Below, piece after piece: positions 17,720 through 26,473 of a stretch of DNA of 64,000 nt (positions within the stretch are counted from its first letter, which is position 1; each line of letters begins with the position of its first letter). The DNA comes from Legionella_C dresdenensis (lineage in GTDB: Bacteria > Pseudomonadota > Gammaproteobacteria > Legionellales > Legionellaceae), in the NCBI RefSeq assembly GCF_042649825.1, contig NZ_JBHSAB010000020.1, forward strand, positions 1-64,000, read 5' to 3'. The notes under the pieces were generated by a model. The model was not told the origin of the DNA and made no database searches. It saw only the letters and a program-made list of their open reading frames with translations. Position numbers and translations under genes: made by a program.

Positions 17720-20161
17720 TTAATCCATAGGATTTTTATAATTATCCGCGACTGATTCGAACTTTTTATTTTTCATGGAATCAAAGCTGAACTCATCGAC
17801 CTGAATCGCATCCCAGCGCGCACGCTCCATTGCAACCAGACTATCCATCTCGGTCTGGGTCAAATCGCCTTTTTCAACCCGCTCGGCAAGCTTTTTCTTG
17901 AAGGCACCAAATGAATAACGCTTCAGATCCGCGACCTTACTAATTAATTCATCATTTTTGATCATTTCCTGCAGAGCATATTCCATTTTATCCACTGACT
18001 GCGCGGGGTTATTGCTTAAATAAATCCATTTTTTCAGACCAGCGCGGTATTGATTATTACTCGTCATTAATTTTGCCAGTTTGTTATCCATGCGGTCACA
18101 GGGATAACACATAGTTTGTCCGAGGGGGAAAGCGATTAAGCGAGCCAATAGGCCAATAATCCGTGAGGGGAAGTTATTGCAGAAACGGATTAGGGATTGC
18201 TGGGCATGGTAAAAACAGTATGCGACAGCCCATTTGGCATGAGCCTTCTGATCGGCATGACAGTCGTTTTGCTGATAAAGGCGTAAGGCTGCCATTGCCA
18301 TATACAGATAAGACATACCATCAGCCAGCCGTGCCGACAGGCGTTCTTTACGTTTCAAATCGCCGCCAAGATAAACCAGGGCTAAATCTGCTAACCACGC
18401 ATAAGCATGACTTAAGCGGGCAAGCCGTTGATAATCGCGCTTTAAATCGTTATCCGGTGCACTGATAAACACACCGCCAGTCCAACCAGAGCAAATTGTT
18501 TTAGCAAAATTTTGCATGAAATAGTAAATGTGTTTCCAGAGCACGTCGCCAAATGCTTTTTTATCCTGTCTCGAAACGGCGTAAAACTCTTCGCGGATAA
18601 AAGGATGACATGCCATCGACCCCTGACCGAAAATCAGCAGGTTACGCGACATAATATTAGCCCCTTCTACCGTAATGGAAATCGGCACCCCCATATAATG
18701 ACCGGTTAAATAATTACGCGGACCGACAACTACGGCACGGCCTGCATGAATATCCATGGCATTATTTACCGCTTTGCGGGCAAGTTCGGTATTAAAATAT
18801 TTGGTGATTGCTGACGCAACAGACGGTTTTTTATGTTGATTAACCGCGGCCACTGTCAATAAACGGGTGGCATTAACCAGATAATTATAACCACCAATTT
18901 CGGCAAGCTTCTCTTCTATCCCTTCAAACTGGCCAATTTCAACGCTAAATTGTTTCCGTACTCGTGCAAATGCACTGGAAGTTAAATAAGCAATCGATGA
19001 TGAAGCGGCACCTAAAGCCGGTAAGGAAATTGAGCGGCCGATTGATAAGCACTCGACCAGCATTTGCCAGCCGCGGCCAGCATTTTTCTGACCGCCGATA
19101 ATCGAATCCAGAGGAACAAAAATGTTTTCGCCGCGGATTGTTCCGTTCATAAAGGGTTGATCCGCCGGCAGATGGCGGTTACCGATTTCCAGATTTTCAG
19201 TGGTTCGAGGAATTAATACGCAGGTAATTCCTTCCTGGCCAGTGCCATTCAGCAACCCGTCCGGATCTCGTAAATTAACCGCCAATCCGATTAAGGTAGC
19301 AACTGGCGCAAGCGTAATCCAGCGTTTGTTCAGGTTATTGATAGTCAGCCCGACGACTTCTTTACCATCCACTGTTTTTTTAGTCACAATTGCCTGCGAC
19401 TGGATTGACGTCGCATCACTACCGGCACCCGGTTCTGTCAGTGCGAAACAGGGTATATCAATGCCTTTAGCCAAATTAGGCAGGTACTTCGCTTTTTGCT
19501 CATCAGTACCATAATAATGCAGCAATTCGCCTGGGCCTAATGAATTGGGAACCATAACGGTAACCGCCGCAACCCCTGAGCGAGTGGCAATTTTCATCAC
19601 GACATCAGAGTGCGCACGGGCGGAAAACCCTTTGCCGCCAAACTCTTTGGAAATAACCAGTCCGAAAAAACCATTTTCTTTGAGGTATTTCCAGACTTTC
19701 TGCGGTAAATCGCGCTCAAGGCTGATATCCCATTCATCGAGCATATCGCACAGGGCCTGAACTTCGTTATCCAGAAATGATTGTTCCTCAGGCGTTAGTT
19801 CGGTTGATATGGCCGCCAGCTTGTTCCAATCAGGATTACCCGTAAAAATATCCTGTTCAATCCAGGTATCGCCAGCATTCAGCGCCTCTTCCTCGGTTTT
19901 TGACAATTTGGGAACTGCTTTATCAGCGTGTTTATAGATCACATCAGTAATTCTTTCACGGACAGGTTGCGCATGTACCAAAACCGCCGCAGCGATAATT
20001 GCAAGCCAAACCAGAATTCCAGCTATGACAGGCATACCAATAACGAAAGTCGCGATGATAAGGTACACGCCACTGCCAATCTCCCAAACCGGCGATTTAA
20101 TCCCGCGAGCAAGCACGACCAGTGTGAAAATGAGATAAATAAGAAACAGAATTATTGCCAT
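17720..20161 (-). CDS. fadE: acyl-CoA dehydrogenase, FadE type
   Basis: FadE catalyses the first step of fatty-acid beta-oxidation, making trans-2-enoyl-CoA with FAD. The 813-residue length matches E. coli FadE (814), which is longer than classical acyl-CoA dehydrogenases. The N-terminal 65 residues are hydrophobic (two to three membrane segments), then come the dehydrogenase core with ALTEPGAGSDATS and WITLAPVATLIGLAV, and the long C-terminal extension typical of FadE. The start is preceded by a good GGAAGG site. It stands alone. Fatty-acid use fits a host-associated life. Confidence 0.94.
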   Translation of the reverse strand: MAIILFLIYLIFTLVVLARGIKSPVWEIGSGVYLIIATFVIGMPVIAGILVWLAIIAAAVLVHAQPVRERITDVIYKHADKAVPKLSKTEEEALNAGDTWIEQDIFTGNPDWNKLAAISTELTPEEQSFLDNEVQALCDMLDEWDISLERDLPQKVWKYLKENGFFGLVISKEFGGKGFSARAHSDVVMKIATRSGVAAVTVMVPNSLGPGELLHYYGTDEQKAKYLPNLAKGIDIPCFALTEPGAGSDATSIQSQAIVTKKTVDGKEVVGLTINNLNKRWITLAPVATLIGLAVNLRDPDGLLNGTGQEGITCVLIPRTTENLEIGNRHLPADQPFMNGTIRGENIFVPLDSIIGGQKNAGRGWQMLVECLSIGRSISLPALGAASSSIAYLTSSAFARVRKQFSVEIGQFEGIEEKLAEIGGYNYLVNATRLLTVAAVNQHKKPSVASAITKYFNTELARKAVNNAMDIHAGRAVVVGPRNYLTGHYMGVPISITVEGANIMSRNLLIFGQGSMACHPFIREEFYAVSRQDKKAFGDVLWKHIYYFMQNFAKTICSGWTGGVFISAPDNDLKRDYQRLARLSHAYAWLADLALVYLGGDLKRKERLSARLADGMSYLYMAMAALRLYQQNDCHADQKAHAKWAVAYCFYHAQQSLIRFCNNFPSRIIGLLARLIAFPLGQTMCYPCDRMDNKLAKLMTSNNQYRAGLKKWIYLSNNPAQSVDKMEYALQEMIKNDELISKVADLKRYSFGAFKKKLAERVEKGDLTQTEMDSLVAMERARWDAIQVDEFSFDSMKNKKFESVADNYKNPMD

Positions 20162-20322
20162 TGCAGCCCTTCCTTTGCCTTTAGCCTGTTAAATTGATTA
20201 TTAAATCAGTAGTATATACTCAATAAACTTGAAAATGCTATTTTTAGTAATGTCGCCATGAGAATGCTGGGCTTCACAGACCAGCCCGCTCCTTTGGTTT
20301 TAGAGGGTAAGGACCCAAATAG

Positions 20323-20949
20323 ATGAATAAACGTTTGATATGGAATTTCGAAATAGACGGCAAGCGTGCTTTGAAACTGCCGAAACAGACTGATGATGCC
20401 GATGACAATATCCGTTGGGAGATACGCTATTTCTGGCCGGAGCAGGCAATCATCACCATTCACAACCTGGATAAAAGTTTTCTCGAACTGGCAAATTATC
20501 AGATTAAACAACGGCAGGATGTTTATTATCTGATGCCAGATAAGGAATATAATATTAAATTCAGGCGACAGGAATTATTGTATAAACCCTTGGTCAGCGA
20601 ACATAACGGCTGCCAGGGCTTTGCCAGAAAAATCAGTCTGGCTGATTGCACTGAAAACGATATATTACCCGGCACAGGACATTTGACTGCGCTGGAGTTT
20701 TCCGAGCAGATAAGAAGTCAGAGCACTAAAATTCATGTAGATAAAGAAGCGTTTATCTACAAGTTTGCCACAGCACCATCAATCAAGCTTGAATTAGCTC
20801 GCTTTCACACCGCCGGCAAAACTTTTTTCAGCGTGTGCATTGAAGGGCGAAGTCAAAAACTGGTTGAACAGGTTGCAAGCAATCTCATTAAAGATAAATC
20901 ACCTTGTGGTTATGTTCCTTTTTTAAAGCAGACTATCAATCATGATTAA
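20323..20949 (+). CDS. hypothetical cytosolic protein upstream of chrA
   Basis: This 208-residue protein was not recognised. It has no signal peptide or membrane segment. The N-terminal half contains an alternating beta-type pattern (RLIWNFEIDGKRALKLP, then a WEIRYFWPEQAIITIHNL stretch). The start is preceded by agaggGTAAGGac-like purines. Its end overlaps the next gene, a ChrA-type transporter, by 8 bases, so they are probably translated together. It may be linked to the transporter or simply share its promoter. Confidence 0.75.
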   Translation: MNKRLIWNFEIDGKRALKLPKQTDDADDNIRWEIRYFWPEQAIITIHNLDKSFLELANYQIKQRQDVYYLMPDKEYNIKFRRQELLYKPLVSEHNGCQGFARKISLADCTENDILPGTGHLTALEFSEQIRSQSTKIHVDKEAFIYKFATAPSIKLELARFHTAGKTFFSVCIEGRSQKLVEQVASNLIKDKSPCGYVPFLKQTINHD

Positions 20950-21475
20950 TAATTTACTTCAGGTGATTTACAGTTTCGGTAAAATTGGAACCATTTCGCT
21001 CGGCGGCGGTAACTCGATGCTGAAACTGATCGAATATGAAGCGGTTAATTACCGTCATTGGGTCGGACAGGAAGAATTTATTCAGATGGTCGGCTCAACG
21101 TTTCTGTTTCCCGGGTTAACCGCAGTCAAGCTTGCGGCCCTTATCGGTTATAAAGCAGCAGGTATTATCGGGCTACTCATGGCGGTACTGTGTTTAAATT
21201 TGCCGGGATTAATGCTGGCAATCGCCGGTTATCGTCTGTTAACGGCCTATAATACGCCTTTTGCCCATAAAATTATGGTTGCAGTTCAATATGGCGCTCT
21301 GGCATTATTAGCAGCTGCCTGCTATTCAGTAGGTCAGGGGATCGTAAGCTCATATTGGTCTATCCCGGTTGTTCTGGCGACCATTGTCTTTTTTATGGCA
21401 CTGGTTTATATCGATTTGTCGCCATTTTGGGGCTTTATCGGCTTTATAGGTATTTGTTTTTTTATGGTGAGATGA
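20942..21475 (+). CDS. single-domain ChrA-family transporter
   Basis: The 177-residue membrane protein matches one half of the chromate ion transporter family: an N-terminal FGKIGTISLGGGNSM segment, the EEFIQMVGSTFLFPGLTAVKLAALIGYKAAG block, and about five to six hydrophobic segments. Short-chain ChrA proteins usually work as two tandem genes of opposite membrane orientation, but no second half is present here. Substrate is uncertain; chromate or sulfate is known for the family. It overlaps the preceding gene and lies 10 bases before ppk1. Confidence 0.85.
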   Translation: MINNLLQVIYSFGKIGTISLGGGNSMLKLIEYEAVNYRHWVGQEEFIQMVGSTFLFPGLTAVKLAALIGYKAAGIIGLLMAVLCLNLPGLMLAIAGYRLLTAYNTPFAHKIMVAVQYGALALLAAACYSVGQGIVSSYWSIPVVLATIVFFMALVYIDLSPFWGFIGFIGICFFMVR

Positions 21476-21485
21476 CGGAGACGGT

Positions 21486-23567
21486 ATGGATACTGCCTTA
21501 ACAGATGATCTGGACAATCCGGAATACTATATAAACCGGGAATTTACCTCCCTGGCTTTTAATGAACGGGTTTTGCAACTGGCTACCGATGAGCGTATCC
21601 CTCTGCTGGAGAGGATGCGTTTTTTGTGTATCTGCAGCGGCAACCTTGATGAGTTCTTCGAGATCCGGGTGGCCGGTTTAAAGGAAAAAATAGCTCTGGC
21701 TTCTTACAAAGCCAATATCGATGGCTTACGGGCGGAAGAAATTTTCAGCCAGCTCAGTAAGAAAGTTCATCAGCTTACTGATGATATTTATCAGATTTTT
21801 AACGACAAGCTGCTTCCAGCCTTGCGGGCTGAAAACATTCATTTACTGGAACCCGAACGCTGGACGGATGATATCCGCTTATGGGTGAAACATTATTTTA
21901 AAAATGAAATTGTACCGATTATAAGCCCTATCGCACTCGATCTGGCCCACCCCTTCCCGCGCCTGTTTAATAAAAGCCTCAATTTTATTATTTCGCTGCG
22001 TGGTAAGGATGCTTTTGACCGTAACATTGATTACGCCGTAGTGCATGCGCCACGGTCGATTCCGCGCCTTATTCCACTGCCTTCTGAATTATGCGAGGAT
22101 GGCGGCAGTTATTCCGTCTACTTATCTTCTATTATCCAGGCCCATGTTCATAGCCTGTTTCCAGGCATGGAAATCACCGGTTGCTACCCTTTCCGACTGA
22201 CGCGAAACAGTGATCTGTTTCTACGGGAAGAGGAAATTGATGATTTGGCAGTTGCGGTACAGCGCGAATTGTTTTCCCGTCATTATGGTCATGTAGTAAG
22301 GCTTGAAATTGACAAAAGTTGCCCTGAACCCATTGTTGATTTCCTATTGCAAAAACATCACTTACACCATGAAGATGCTTATTATTGCGACGGGCCGGTG
22401 AATCTGCGCCGATATTATAATGCTTTTAACCGAATTGACAGGCCTGATTTGGATTATCCGCCTCTCAATGTGCAATACCCCGAAGCTGTGCATATGCGCC
22501 GCAATGTCTTTGCCGTTCTGGATGAGCGGGATATTTTATTGCATCACCCCTATCAGAGTTATGAAGTAGTCATTGATTTTGTTCGTCAGGCCGCCAGTGA
22601 TCCCAATGTACTGGCAATCAAGCAGACCTTGTATCGTACTCACTCTGAGTCCGTCATGGTTAAAGCCCTGGTTGAAGCCGCCCGTTCAGGAAAAGAAGTG
22701 ACAGCGGTTGTTGAGCTACGCGCCCGCTTTGATGAGGAATCCAATCTGAAACTGGCTAATCGGCTTCATGAAGGCGGCGTATTAGTACTTTACGGCGTCA
22801 TGGGTTATAAAACCCATGCCAAAATGACGATGGTTGTCCGCCGTTCACATGGCAAACTCAAGCGTTATGTTCATCTTGGCACTGGTAATTATCACGAACA
22901 GACTGCAAAGCGTTATACCGATTTTGGCCTGTTAACCTGTGAACCCAATATTACCAATGACGTTCAGATTATCTTCCAGCAGCTTACCGGGCTTGGTAAA
23001 ACAGTCAAGTTAAAAGAGCTTTGCCATTCGCCATTTACGTTGCAAAAACACCTGCTAAACCACATTGAAGAATGTATTAACTGCGCACGACAAGGGAAGG
23101 AAGCCGAGATCAATATTAAAGTGAACGGTCTCACTGACAAGTTAATGATTAAGGCGCTGTATCAGGCTTCTCAGGCAGGAGTTAAAATAAATCTGATTGT
23201 CCGTAGCCTCTGCTGTTTGAGGCCCGGAATTCCTGGAGTTTCTGATAATATCCGCGTGATCTCGGTTCTGGGCCGTTTTCTTGAGCATCATCGGGTTTAT
23301 TATTTTCAGGCTGATGGGAAAGAATATTATTATTGTGCCAGTGCAGATTTAATGGAACGCAATCTTTATAACCGGATTGAAATATTGTTTCCAATTCTCG
23401 ATGATGATTGCCGTTGGCGGATTAAGAACGAGATCTTTAAAAATTATTTGCGTGATAATAGCAACTCCTGGGAAATGCAGCCTGATGGCAGTTATAAACA
23501 TTCTGCCAATGGTAATCATAGCGCGCAGGAGCGGTTGATTGAGCTTTATTCGAGGAATGTGGAGTAA
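21486..23567 (+). CDS. ppk1: polyphosphate kinase 1
   Basis: PPK1 makes inorganic polyphosphate from ATP reversibly and is tied to stress survival. The 693-residue protein has the N-terminal domain (YYINREFTSLAFNERVL and RFLCICSGNLDEFFEIRVAG) and the two phospholipase-D-like catalytic halves. The catalytic histidines are expected in GYKTHAKM and in GRFLEHHRVYYF near the C terminus, and VHLGTGNYHEQTAKRYTDFG is also present. Full length. The start follows gacggagacggt. It is the last gene of a short plus-strand group. Confidence 0.97.
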   Translation: MDTALTDDLDNPEYYINREFTSLAFNERVLQLATDERIPLLERMRFLCICSGNLDEFFEIRVAGLKEKIALASYKANIDGLRAEEIFSQLSKKVHQLTDDIYQIFNDKLLPALRAENIHLLEPERWTDDIRLWVKHYFKNEIVPIISPIALDLAHPFPRLFNKSLNFIISLRGKDAFDRNIDYAVVHAPRSIPRLIPLPSELCEDGGSYSVYLSSIIQAHVHSLFPGMEITGCYPFRLTRNSDLFLREEEIDDLAVAVQRELFSRHYGHVVRLEIDKSCPEPIVDFLLQKHHLHHEDAYYCDGPVNLRRYYNAFNRIDRPDLDYPPLNVQYPEAVHMRRNVFAVLDERDILLHHPYQSYEVVIDFVRQAASDPNVLAIKQTLYRTHSESVMVKALVEAARSGKEVTAVVELRARFDEESNLKLANRLHEGGVLVLYGVMGYKTHAKMTMVVRRSHGKLKRYVHLGTGNYHEQTAKRYTDFGLLTCEPNITNDVQIIFQQLTGLGKTVKLKELCHSPFTLQKHLLNHIEECINCARQGKEAEINIKVNGLTDKLMIKALYQASQAGVKINLIVRSLCCLRPGIPGVSDNIRVISVLGRFLEHHRVYYFQADGKEYYYCASADLMERNLYNRIEILFPILDDDCRWRIKNEIFKNYLRDNSNSWEMQPDGSYKHSANGNHSAQERLIELYSRNVE

Positions 23568-23570
23568 GAA

Positions 23571-23596
23571 GTGTTGGGCTTTACAGTCCAACCTAC
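23571..23596. terminator. small GC-rich hairpin of a dispersed family
   Basis: tgttgggct...tccaacc forms a short stem-loop right after ppk1 and before the convergent epmB end. It matches the hairpin at 32672-32698 almost exactly and resembles the ends of the large inverted repeat at 12229-12318. It could end transcription of both genes. Confidence 0.55.
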
Positions 23597-23602
23597 ATTA
23601 TT

Positions 23603-24583
23603 TTATAACAGGGTTTTGCTTTTTTTGCCGGCTTCTTCCCTAGCCAGGCGGGGAACGAGGTAGCCGGGCAGGCGTTGTTGTAATTCATTGTGGATTGACT
23701 GCGCGGTTTCGGTTGGTAAATCAAAATGGGCAGCGCCTGTCACTTTGTCCAGTACATGCAGGTAATAAGGTAAAACACCACAGTCAAAAAGCGCCCTGCT
23801 TAAGTCAGCCAGCGTATCTGGACAATCATTGATATTCTTTAGTAATACCGATTGATTTAACAGGGTACAACCGGCAGCGCGTAATCTGTCGCACGTCTGT
23901 TTTACTGAGTGATCAATTTCCTGGGCATGGTTGCAATGCAAAACTATCACTTTCTGCAAAGGAATATTTGACAGCAGCGCAATTAACTCCGCATTGATAC
24001 GCTCTGGCAGTACCACTGGGATTCGGGTATGAATCCGTAATGTTTTCAGATGAGGAATAGCGGCCAGCCGGGAAATTAATCGCTCAAGAATTGCATCCGA
24101 AGCTAACAGCGGATCACCGCCGCTAAAAATAACTTCATGAATATCGCTATGCTGGCTGATATATTCTATTGCCTGTTGCCAGCCTTCCCGGCCAGGATTA
24201 TTTTCCTGATAAGGGAAATGGCGGCGGAAACAATAGCGGCAATTCACAGCGCAAGCACCTGTTACCGTTAACAGCAGCCGGCCATTGTATTTATGTAATA
24301 AACCCGGTATCGCATTACTGCTGCGTTCATCAAGCGGGTCCTGATTATAACCGTCGCTTTCGACTAATTCATTGTCAGTTGCAAGCACCTGAAGCAATAA
24401 GGGGTCGTGTGGATTGCCAGGCATCATACGCCGGGCAAAGCCGCGCGGAACCCGGGTTTTAAATTGCTGTTCTGCGTCCTGGCTGCCTAATTGCTCGGGC
24501 AGATTCAGAAACTGTAATAATTGTCGTGTATTGGCAAAGCCCTGTGCCAGAATTTTTTGCCAACTCACTTCGGAATCTCGCAT
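23603..24583 (-). CDS. epmB: EF-P lysine 2,3-aminomutase
   Basis: EpmB is a radical-SAM enzyme that converts (S)-alpha-lysine to (R)-beta-lysine, which is then attached to EF-P by EpmA. The 326-residue protein has the C-x3-C-x2-C iron-sulfur motif at C111, C115 and C118 (ACAVNCRYCFRRHF) and the GGDPL motif after IHEVIFSGGD. It is shorter than catabolic lysine 2,3-aminomutases, and it is divergent from efp with only 69 bases between them, which supports the EF-P role. epmA is not in the window. Confidence 0.94.
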   Translation of the reverse strand: MRDSEVSWQKILAQGFANTRQLLQFLNLPEQLGSQDAEQQFKTRVPRGFARRMMPGNPHDPLLLQVLATDNELVESDGYNQDPLDERSSNAIPGLLHKYNGRLLLTVTGACAVNCRYCFRRHFPYQENNPGREGWQQAIEYISQHSDIHEVIFSGGDPLLASDAILERLISRLAAIPHLKTLRIHTRIPVVLPERINAELIALLSNIPLQKVIVLHCNHAQEIDHSVKQTCDRLRAAGCTLLNQSVLLKNINDCPDTLADLSRALFDCGVLPYYLHVLDKVTGAAHFDLPTETAQSIHNELQQRLPGYLVPRLAREEAGKKSKTLL

Positions 24584-24652
24584 TAATTGTACATAATTGG
24601 TAAACTGCGGGAACTCTAACTAAATTACAATAAAATCTCAACTGGAGAAGTA

Positions 24653-25222
24653 ATGGCGGTCTATAATAGTAATGATTTAAAACCTGGTTTAAAGATAATG
24701 GTTGATGATGCGCCTTGCACCATCGTTGAATCAGATTTCGTCAAACCTGGTAAAGGACAGGCGTTTACCCGTATTAAAATTCGCAACCTGAAAACAGGTC
24801 GTGTTGTTGAACGTACCTACAAATCAAACGAAACAGCTAATTCTGCTGACGTTGCTGATATGGAAATGCAATATCTGTATAACGATGGCGAACACTGGCA
24901 TTTCATGGTTCCTGATAATTTTGAGCAATACGCCATAAGCACCGAAACATTAGCTGATGCGGCGCAATGGCTGAAAGAGCAGGATGTTTGCGTGGTTACG
25001 CTGTGGAATAATGAGCCAATTCAAGTTCTGCCGCCAAATTTCGTTATCCTGGAAATTGTGGAAACTGATCCTGGCGTGCGCGGCGATACCTCTGGCGGCG
25101 GCGGCAAGCCAGCCCGTCTGGAAACCGGCGCGGTTGTTCGTGTTCCGTTATTTGTTCAAACTGGCGAATTGATTAAAGTGGATACCCGGAAAGGCGAATA
25201 TGTGTCCCGGGCGAAAGAGTAA
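24653..25222 (+). CDS. efp: translation elongation factor P
   Basis: EF-P relieves ribosome stalling at polyproline stretches. The 189-residue protein has the three-barrel EF-P layout, with the modified lysine at K34 in KPGKGQAF and the C-terminal DPGVRGDTSGGGGKPARLETGA signature. The Lys tip fits beta-lysylation by EpmB/EpmA, and epmB is the divergent neighbour. A clear ctggag ribosome-binding site precedes the ATG. Confidence 0.98.
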   Translation: MAVYNSNDLKPGLKIMVDDAPCTIVESDFVKPGKGQAFTRIKIRNLKTGRVVERTYKSNETANSADVADMEMQYLYNDGEHWHFMVPDNFEQYAISTETLADAAQWLKEQDVCVVTLWNNEPIQVLPPNFVILEIVETDPGVRGDTSGGGGKPARLETGAVVRVPLFVQTGELIKVDTRKGEYVSRAKE

Positions 25223-25237
25223 ATTATAAAAAATAAT

Positions 25238-25332
25238 GTAGCCTGGGTGCAGGTCCTAAGGACCGGAACCCGGGTTTAACTATACAAGCCTTCCTTCGAG
25301 ACGGGGCTATCGCCCCTCCTCAGGCCGAACGG
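25238..25332. repeat. two dispersed short palindromic repeats
   Basis: Positions 25238-25280 hold a hairpin (cctgggtgcaggtcctaagg with accggaacccgggttt). Relatives occur at 57488-57546, 35884-35917 and, weakly, 32611-32650. Positions 25290-25332 hold a second element (ccttcgagacgg...ctcaggccgaacgg). Both lie after efp and may act as a terminator. Confidence 0.65.
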
Positions 25333-25339
25333 CATTGCA

Positions 25340-25455
25340 ATTAAGTTAAGAAATTTGTCATCCTCGCGAAGGCGGGGATCCATCCATCAAACAAGGTAAG
25401 GAGCCAACTTGAGAAATGGATTCCCGCCTTCGCGGGAATGACAGAATCCTTAACT
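25340..25455. repeat. MITE-like inverted repeat, copy 2
   Basis: Best-preserved copy of the family also seen at 17600-17715. Left end attaagttaag, right end ccttaact, with internal arms tcgcgaaggcgggg and ttcccgccttcgcggga. It is bracketed by a 14-base direct repeat, ctcaggccgaacgg, at 25319-25332 and 25454-25467. Confidence 0.88.
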
Positions 25456-25488
25456 CAGGCCGAACGGATCTCGGTAATAACCGTCAAT

Positions 25489-26388
25489 TCATTTACCCGC
25501 TTCTACCTGCGCTACTACATAAGACAATATCTGAGCAGCAATATTATCCCCTGTCGCCAACTCCATTCCCTTAAAACCTGGCGACGAATTCGCTTCGCAG
25601 ACAATAAAGCCATCAGGGCCAAATAATAAATCAATTCCGGCGATTTCAAGACCTACTGTTTTGCTGCATGTTAACGCTAAATGCTCAATTTCACTGTTTA
25701 ACGGAAAGGCGCTGACATCACCGCCCAATGAATAATTTGCTTTGAAGCTGTGGTGGGCTGTGCGCTGCATACAGCCAATAACGCGCTCACCAAGTACAAA
25801 AACCCGTAAATCACGCCCATAACTGCTGGCTATAAATTGCTGGGCAATATAGGTCTGGTTAGGCTGCGGCCCTAATAAACCCAGCAAATCGATAAAACTA
25901 TTTACACTTTCACACAAACAAACACCATTCCCTTTCGCACCTGCAATCGCCTTCATTACAATAGGGAAACCGAGCTCCTGCTCGACTAACGCGGCTGAGA
26001 CTGGAAAATTTAACAGCATGGTTTTAGGTATTGGCAACCCATTTTTCATCATCAATTGGCCAGTCAACAGTTTGTCTTTTACATTTTCAATCGATTCAGG
26101 CGTATTAGCGCAATAAACACCGGATAACTCAAATTGCCGCAGTAAAGCCAAGGCCTGATAAGTTGTGTCGGCTCCGGTGCGGGGAATAATAAAATCGGGA
26201 GCTTTTATCTGTTTTCCATTCAATAAAATCCGCGGCTCTTTGGCTGAGATAATCAATTCCAGGCTGGCGGGATTAATCACGCTCAGATCGATAGCCAATT
26301 TTTTGCTTTCAGCAACCAAACGATTCACGCCATGATCGGCATCCGTTAACTCTTTTTGCCCACGTTTATAAAAAATCCAACCTTTCAT
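25489..26388 (-). CDS. rimK: RimK-like ATP-grasp ligase
   Basis: The 299-residue protein belongs to the RimK family of ATP-grasp ligases, which join amino acids (often glutamate) to the C terminus of S6 or to small molecules. Visible are PRTGADTTYQALALLRQFE, PKTMLLNFP, FPIVMKAIAGAKGNGV (the ATP-grasp loop), FIASSYGRDLRVFVLG and the metal-binding CEANSSPGFKGMELATG at the end. Length is right for RimK. Whether it modifies S6 or another substrate cannot be told from the sequence. Its 3' side abuts the MITE-like repeat. Confidence 0.88.
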   Translation of the reverse strand: MKGWIFYKRGQKELTDADHGVNRLVAESKKLAIDLSVINPASLELIISAKEPRILLNGKQIKAPDFIIPRTGADTTYQALALLRQFELSGVYCANTPESIENVKDKLLTGQLMMKNGLPIPKTMLLNFPVSAALVEQELGFPIVMKAIAGAKGNGVCLCESVNSFIDLLGLLGPQPNQTYIAQQFIASSYGRDLRVFVLGERVIGCMQRTAHHSFKANYSLGGDVSAFPLNSEIEHLALTCSKTVGLEIAGIDLLFGPDGFIVCEANSSPGFKGMELATGDNIAAQILSYVVAQVEAGK

Positions 26389-26473
26389 CCTGATTCCTTA
26401 AAAACCAGTCGTTGCTTCACATATTAAACACATGGTATAATTTGTGGACAATAACCGCACTTAGAATTTTATT

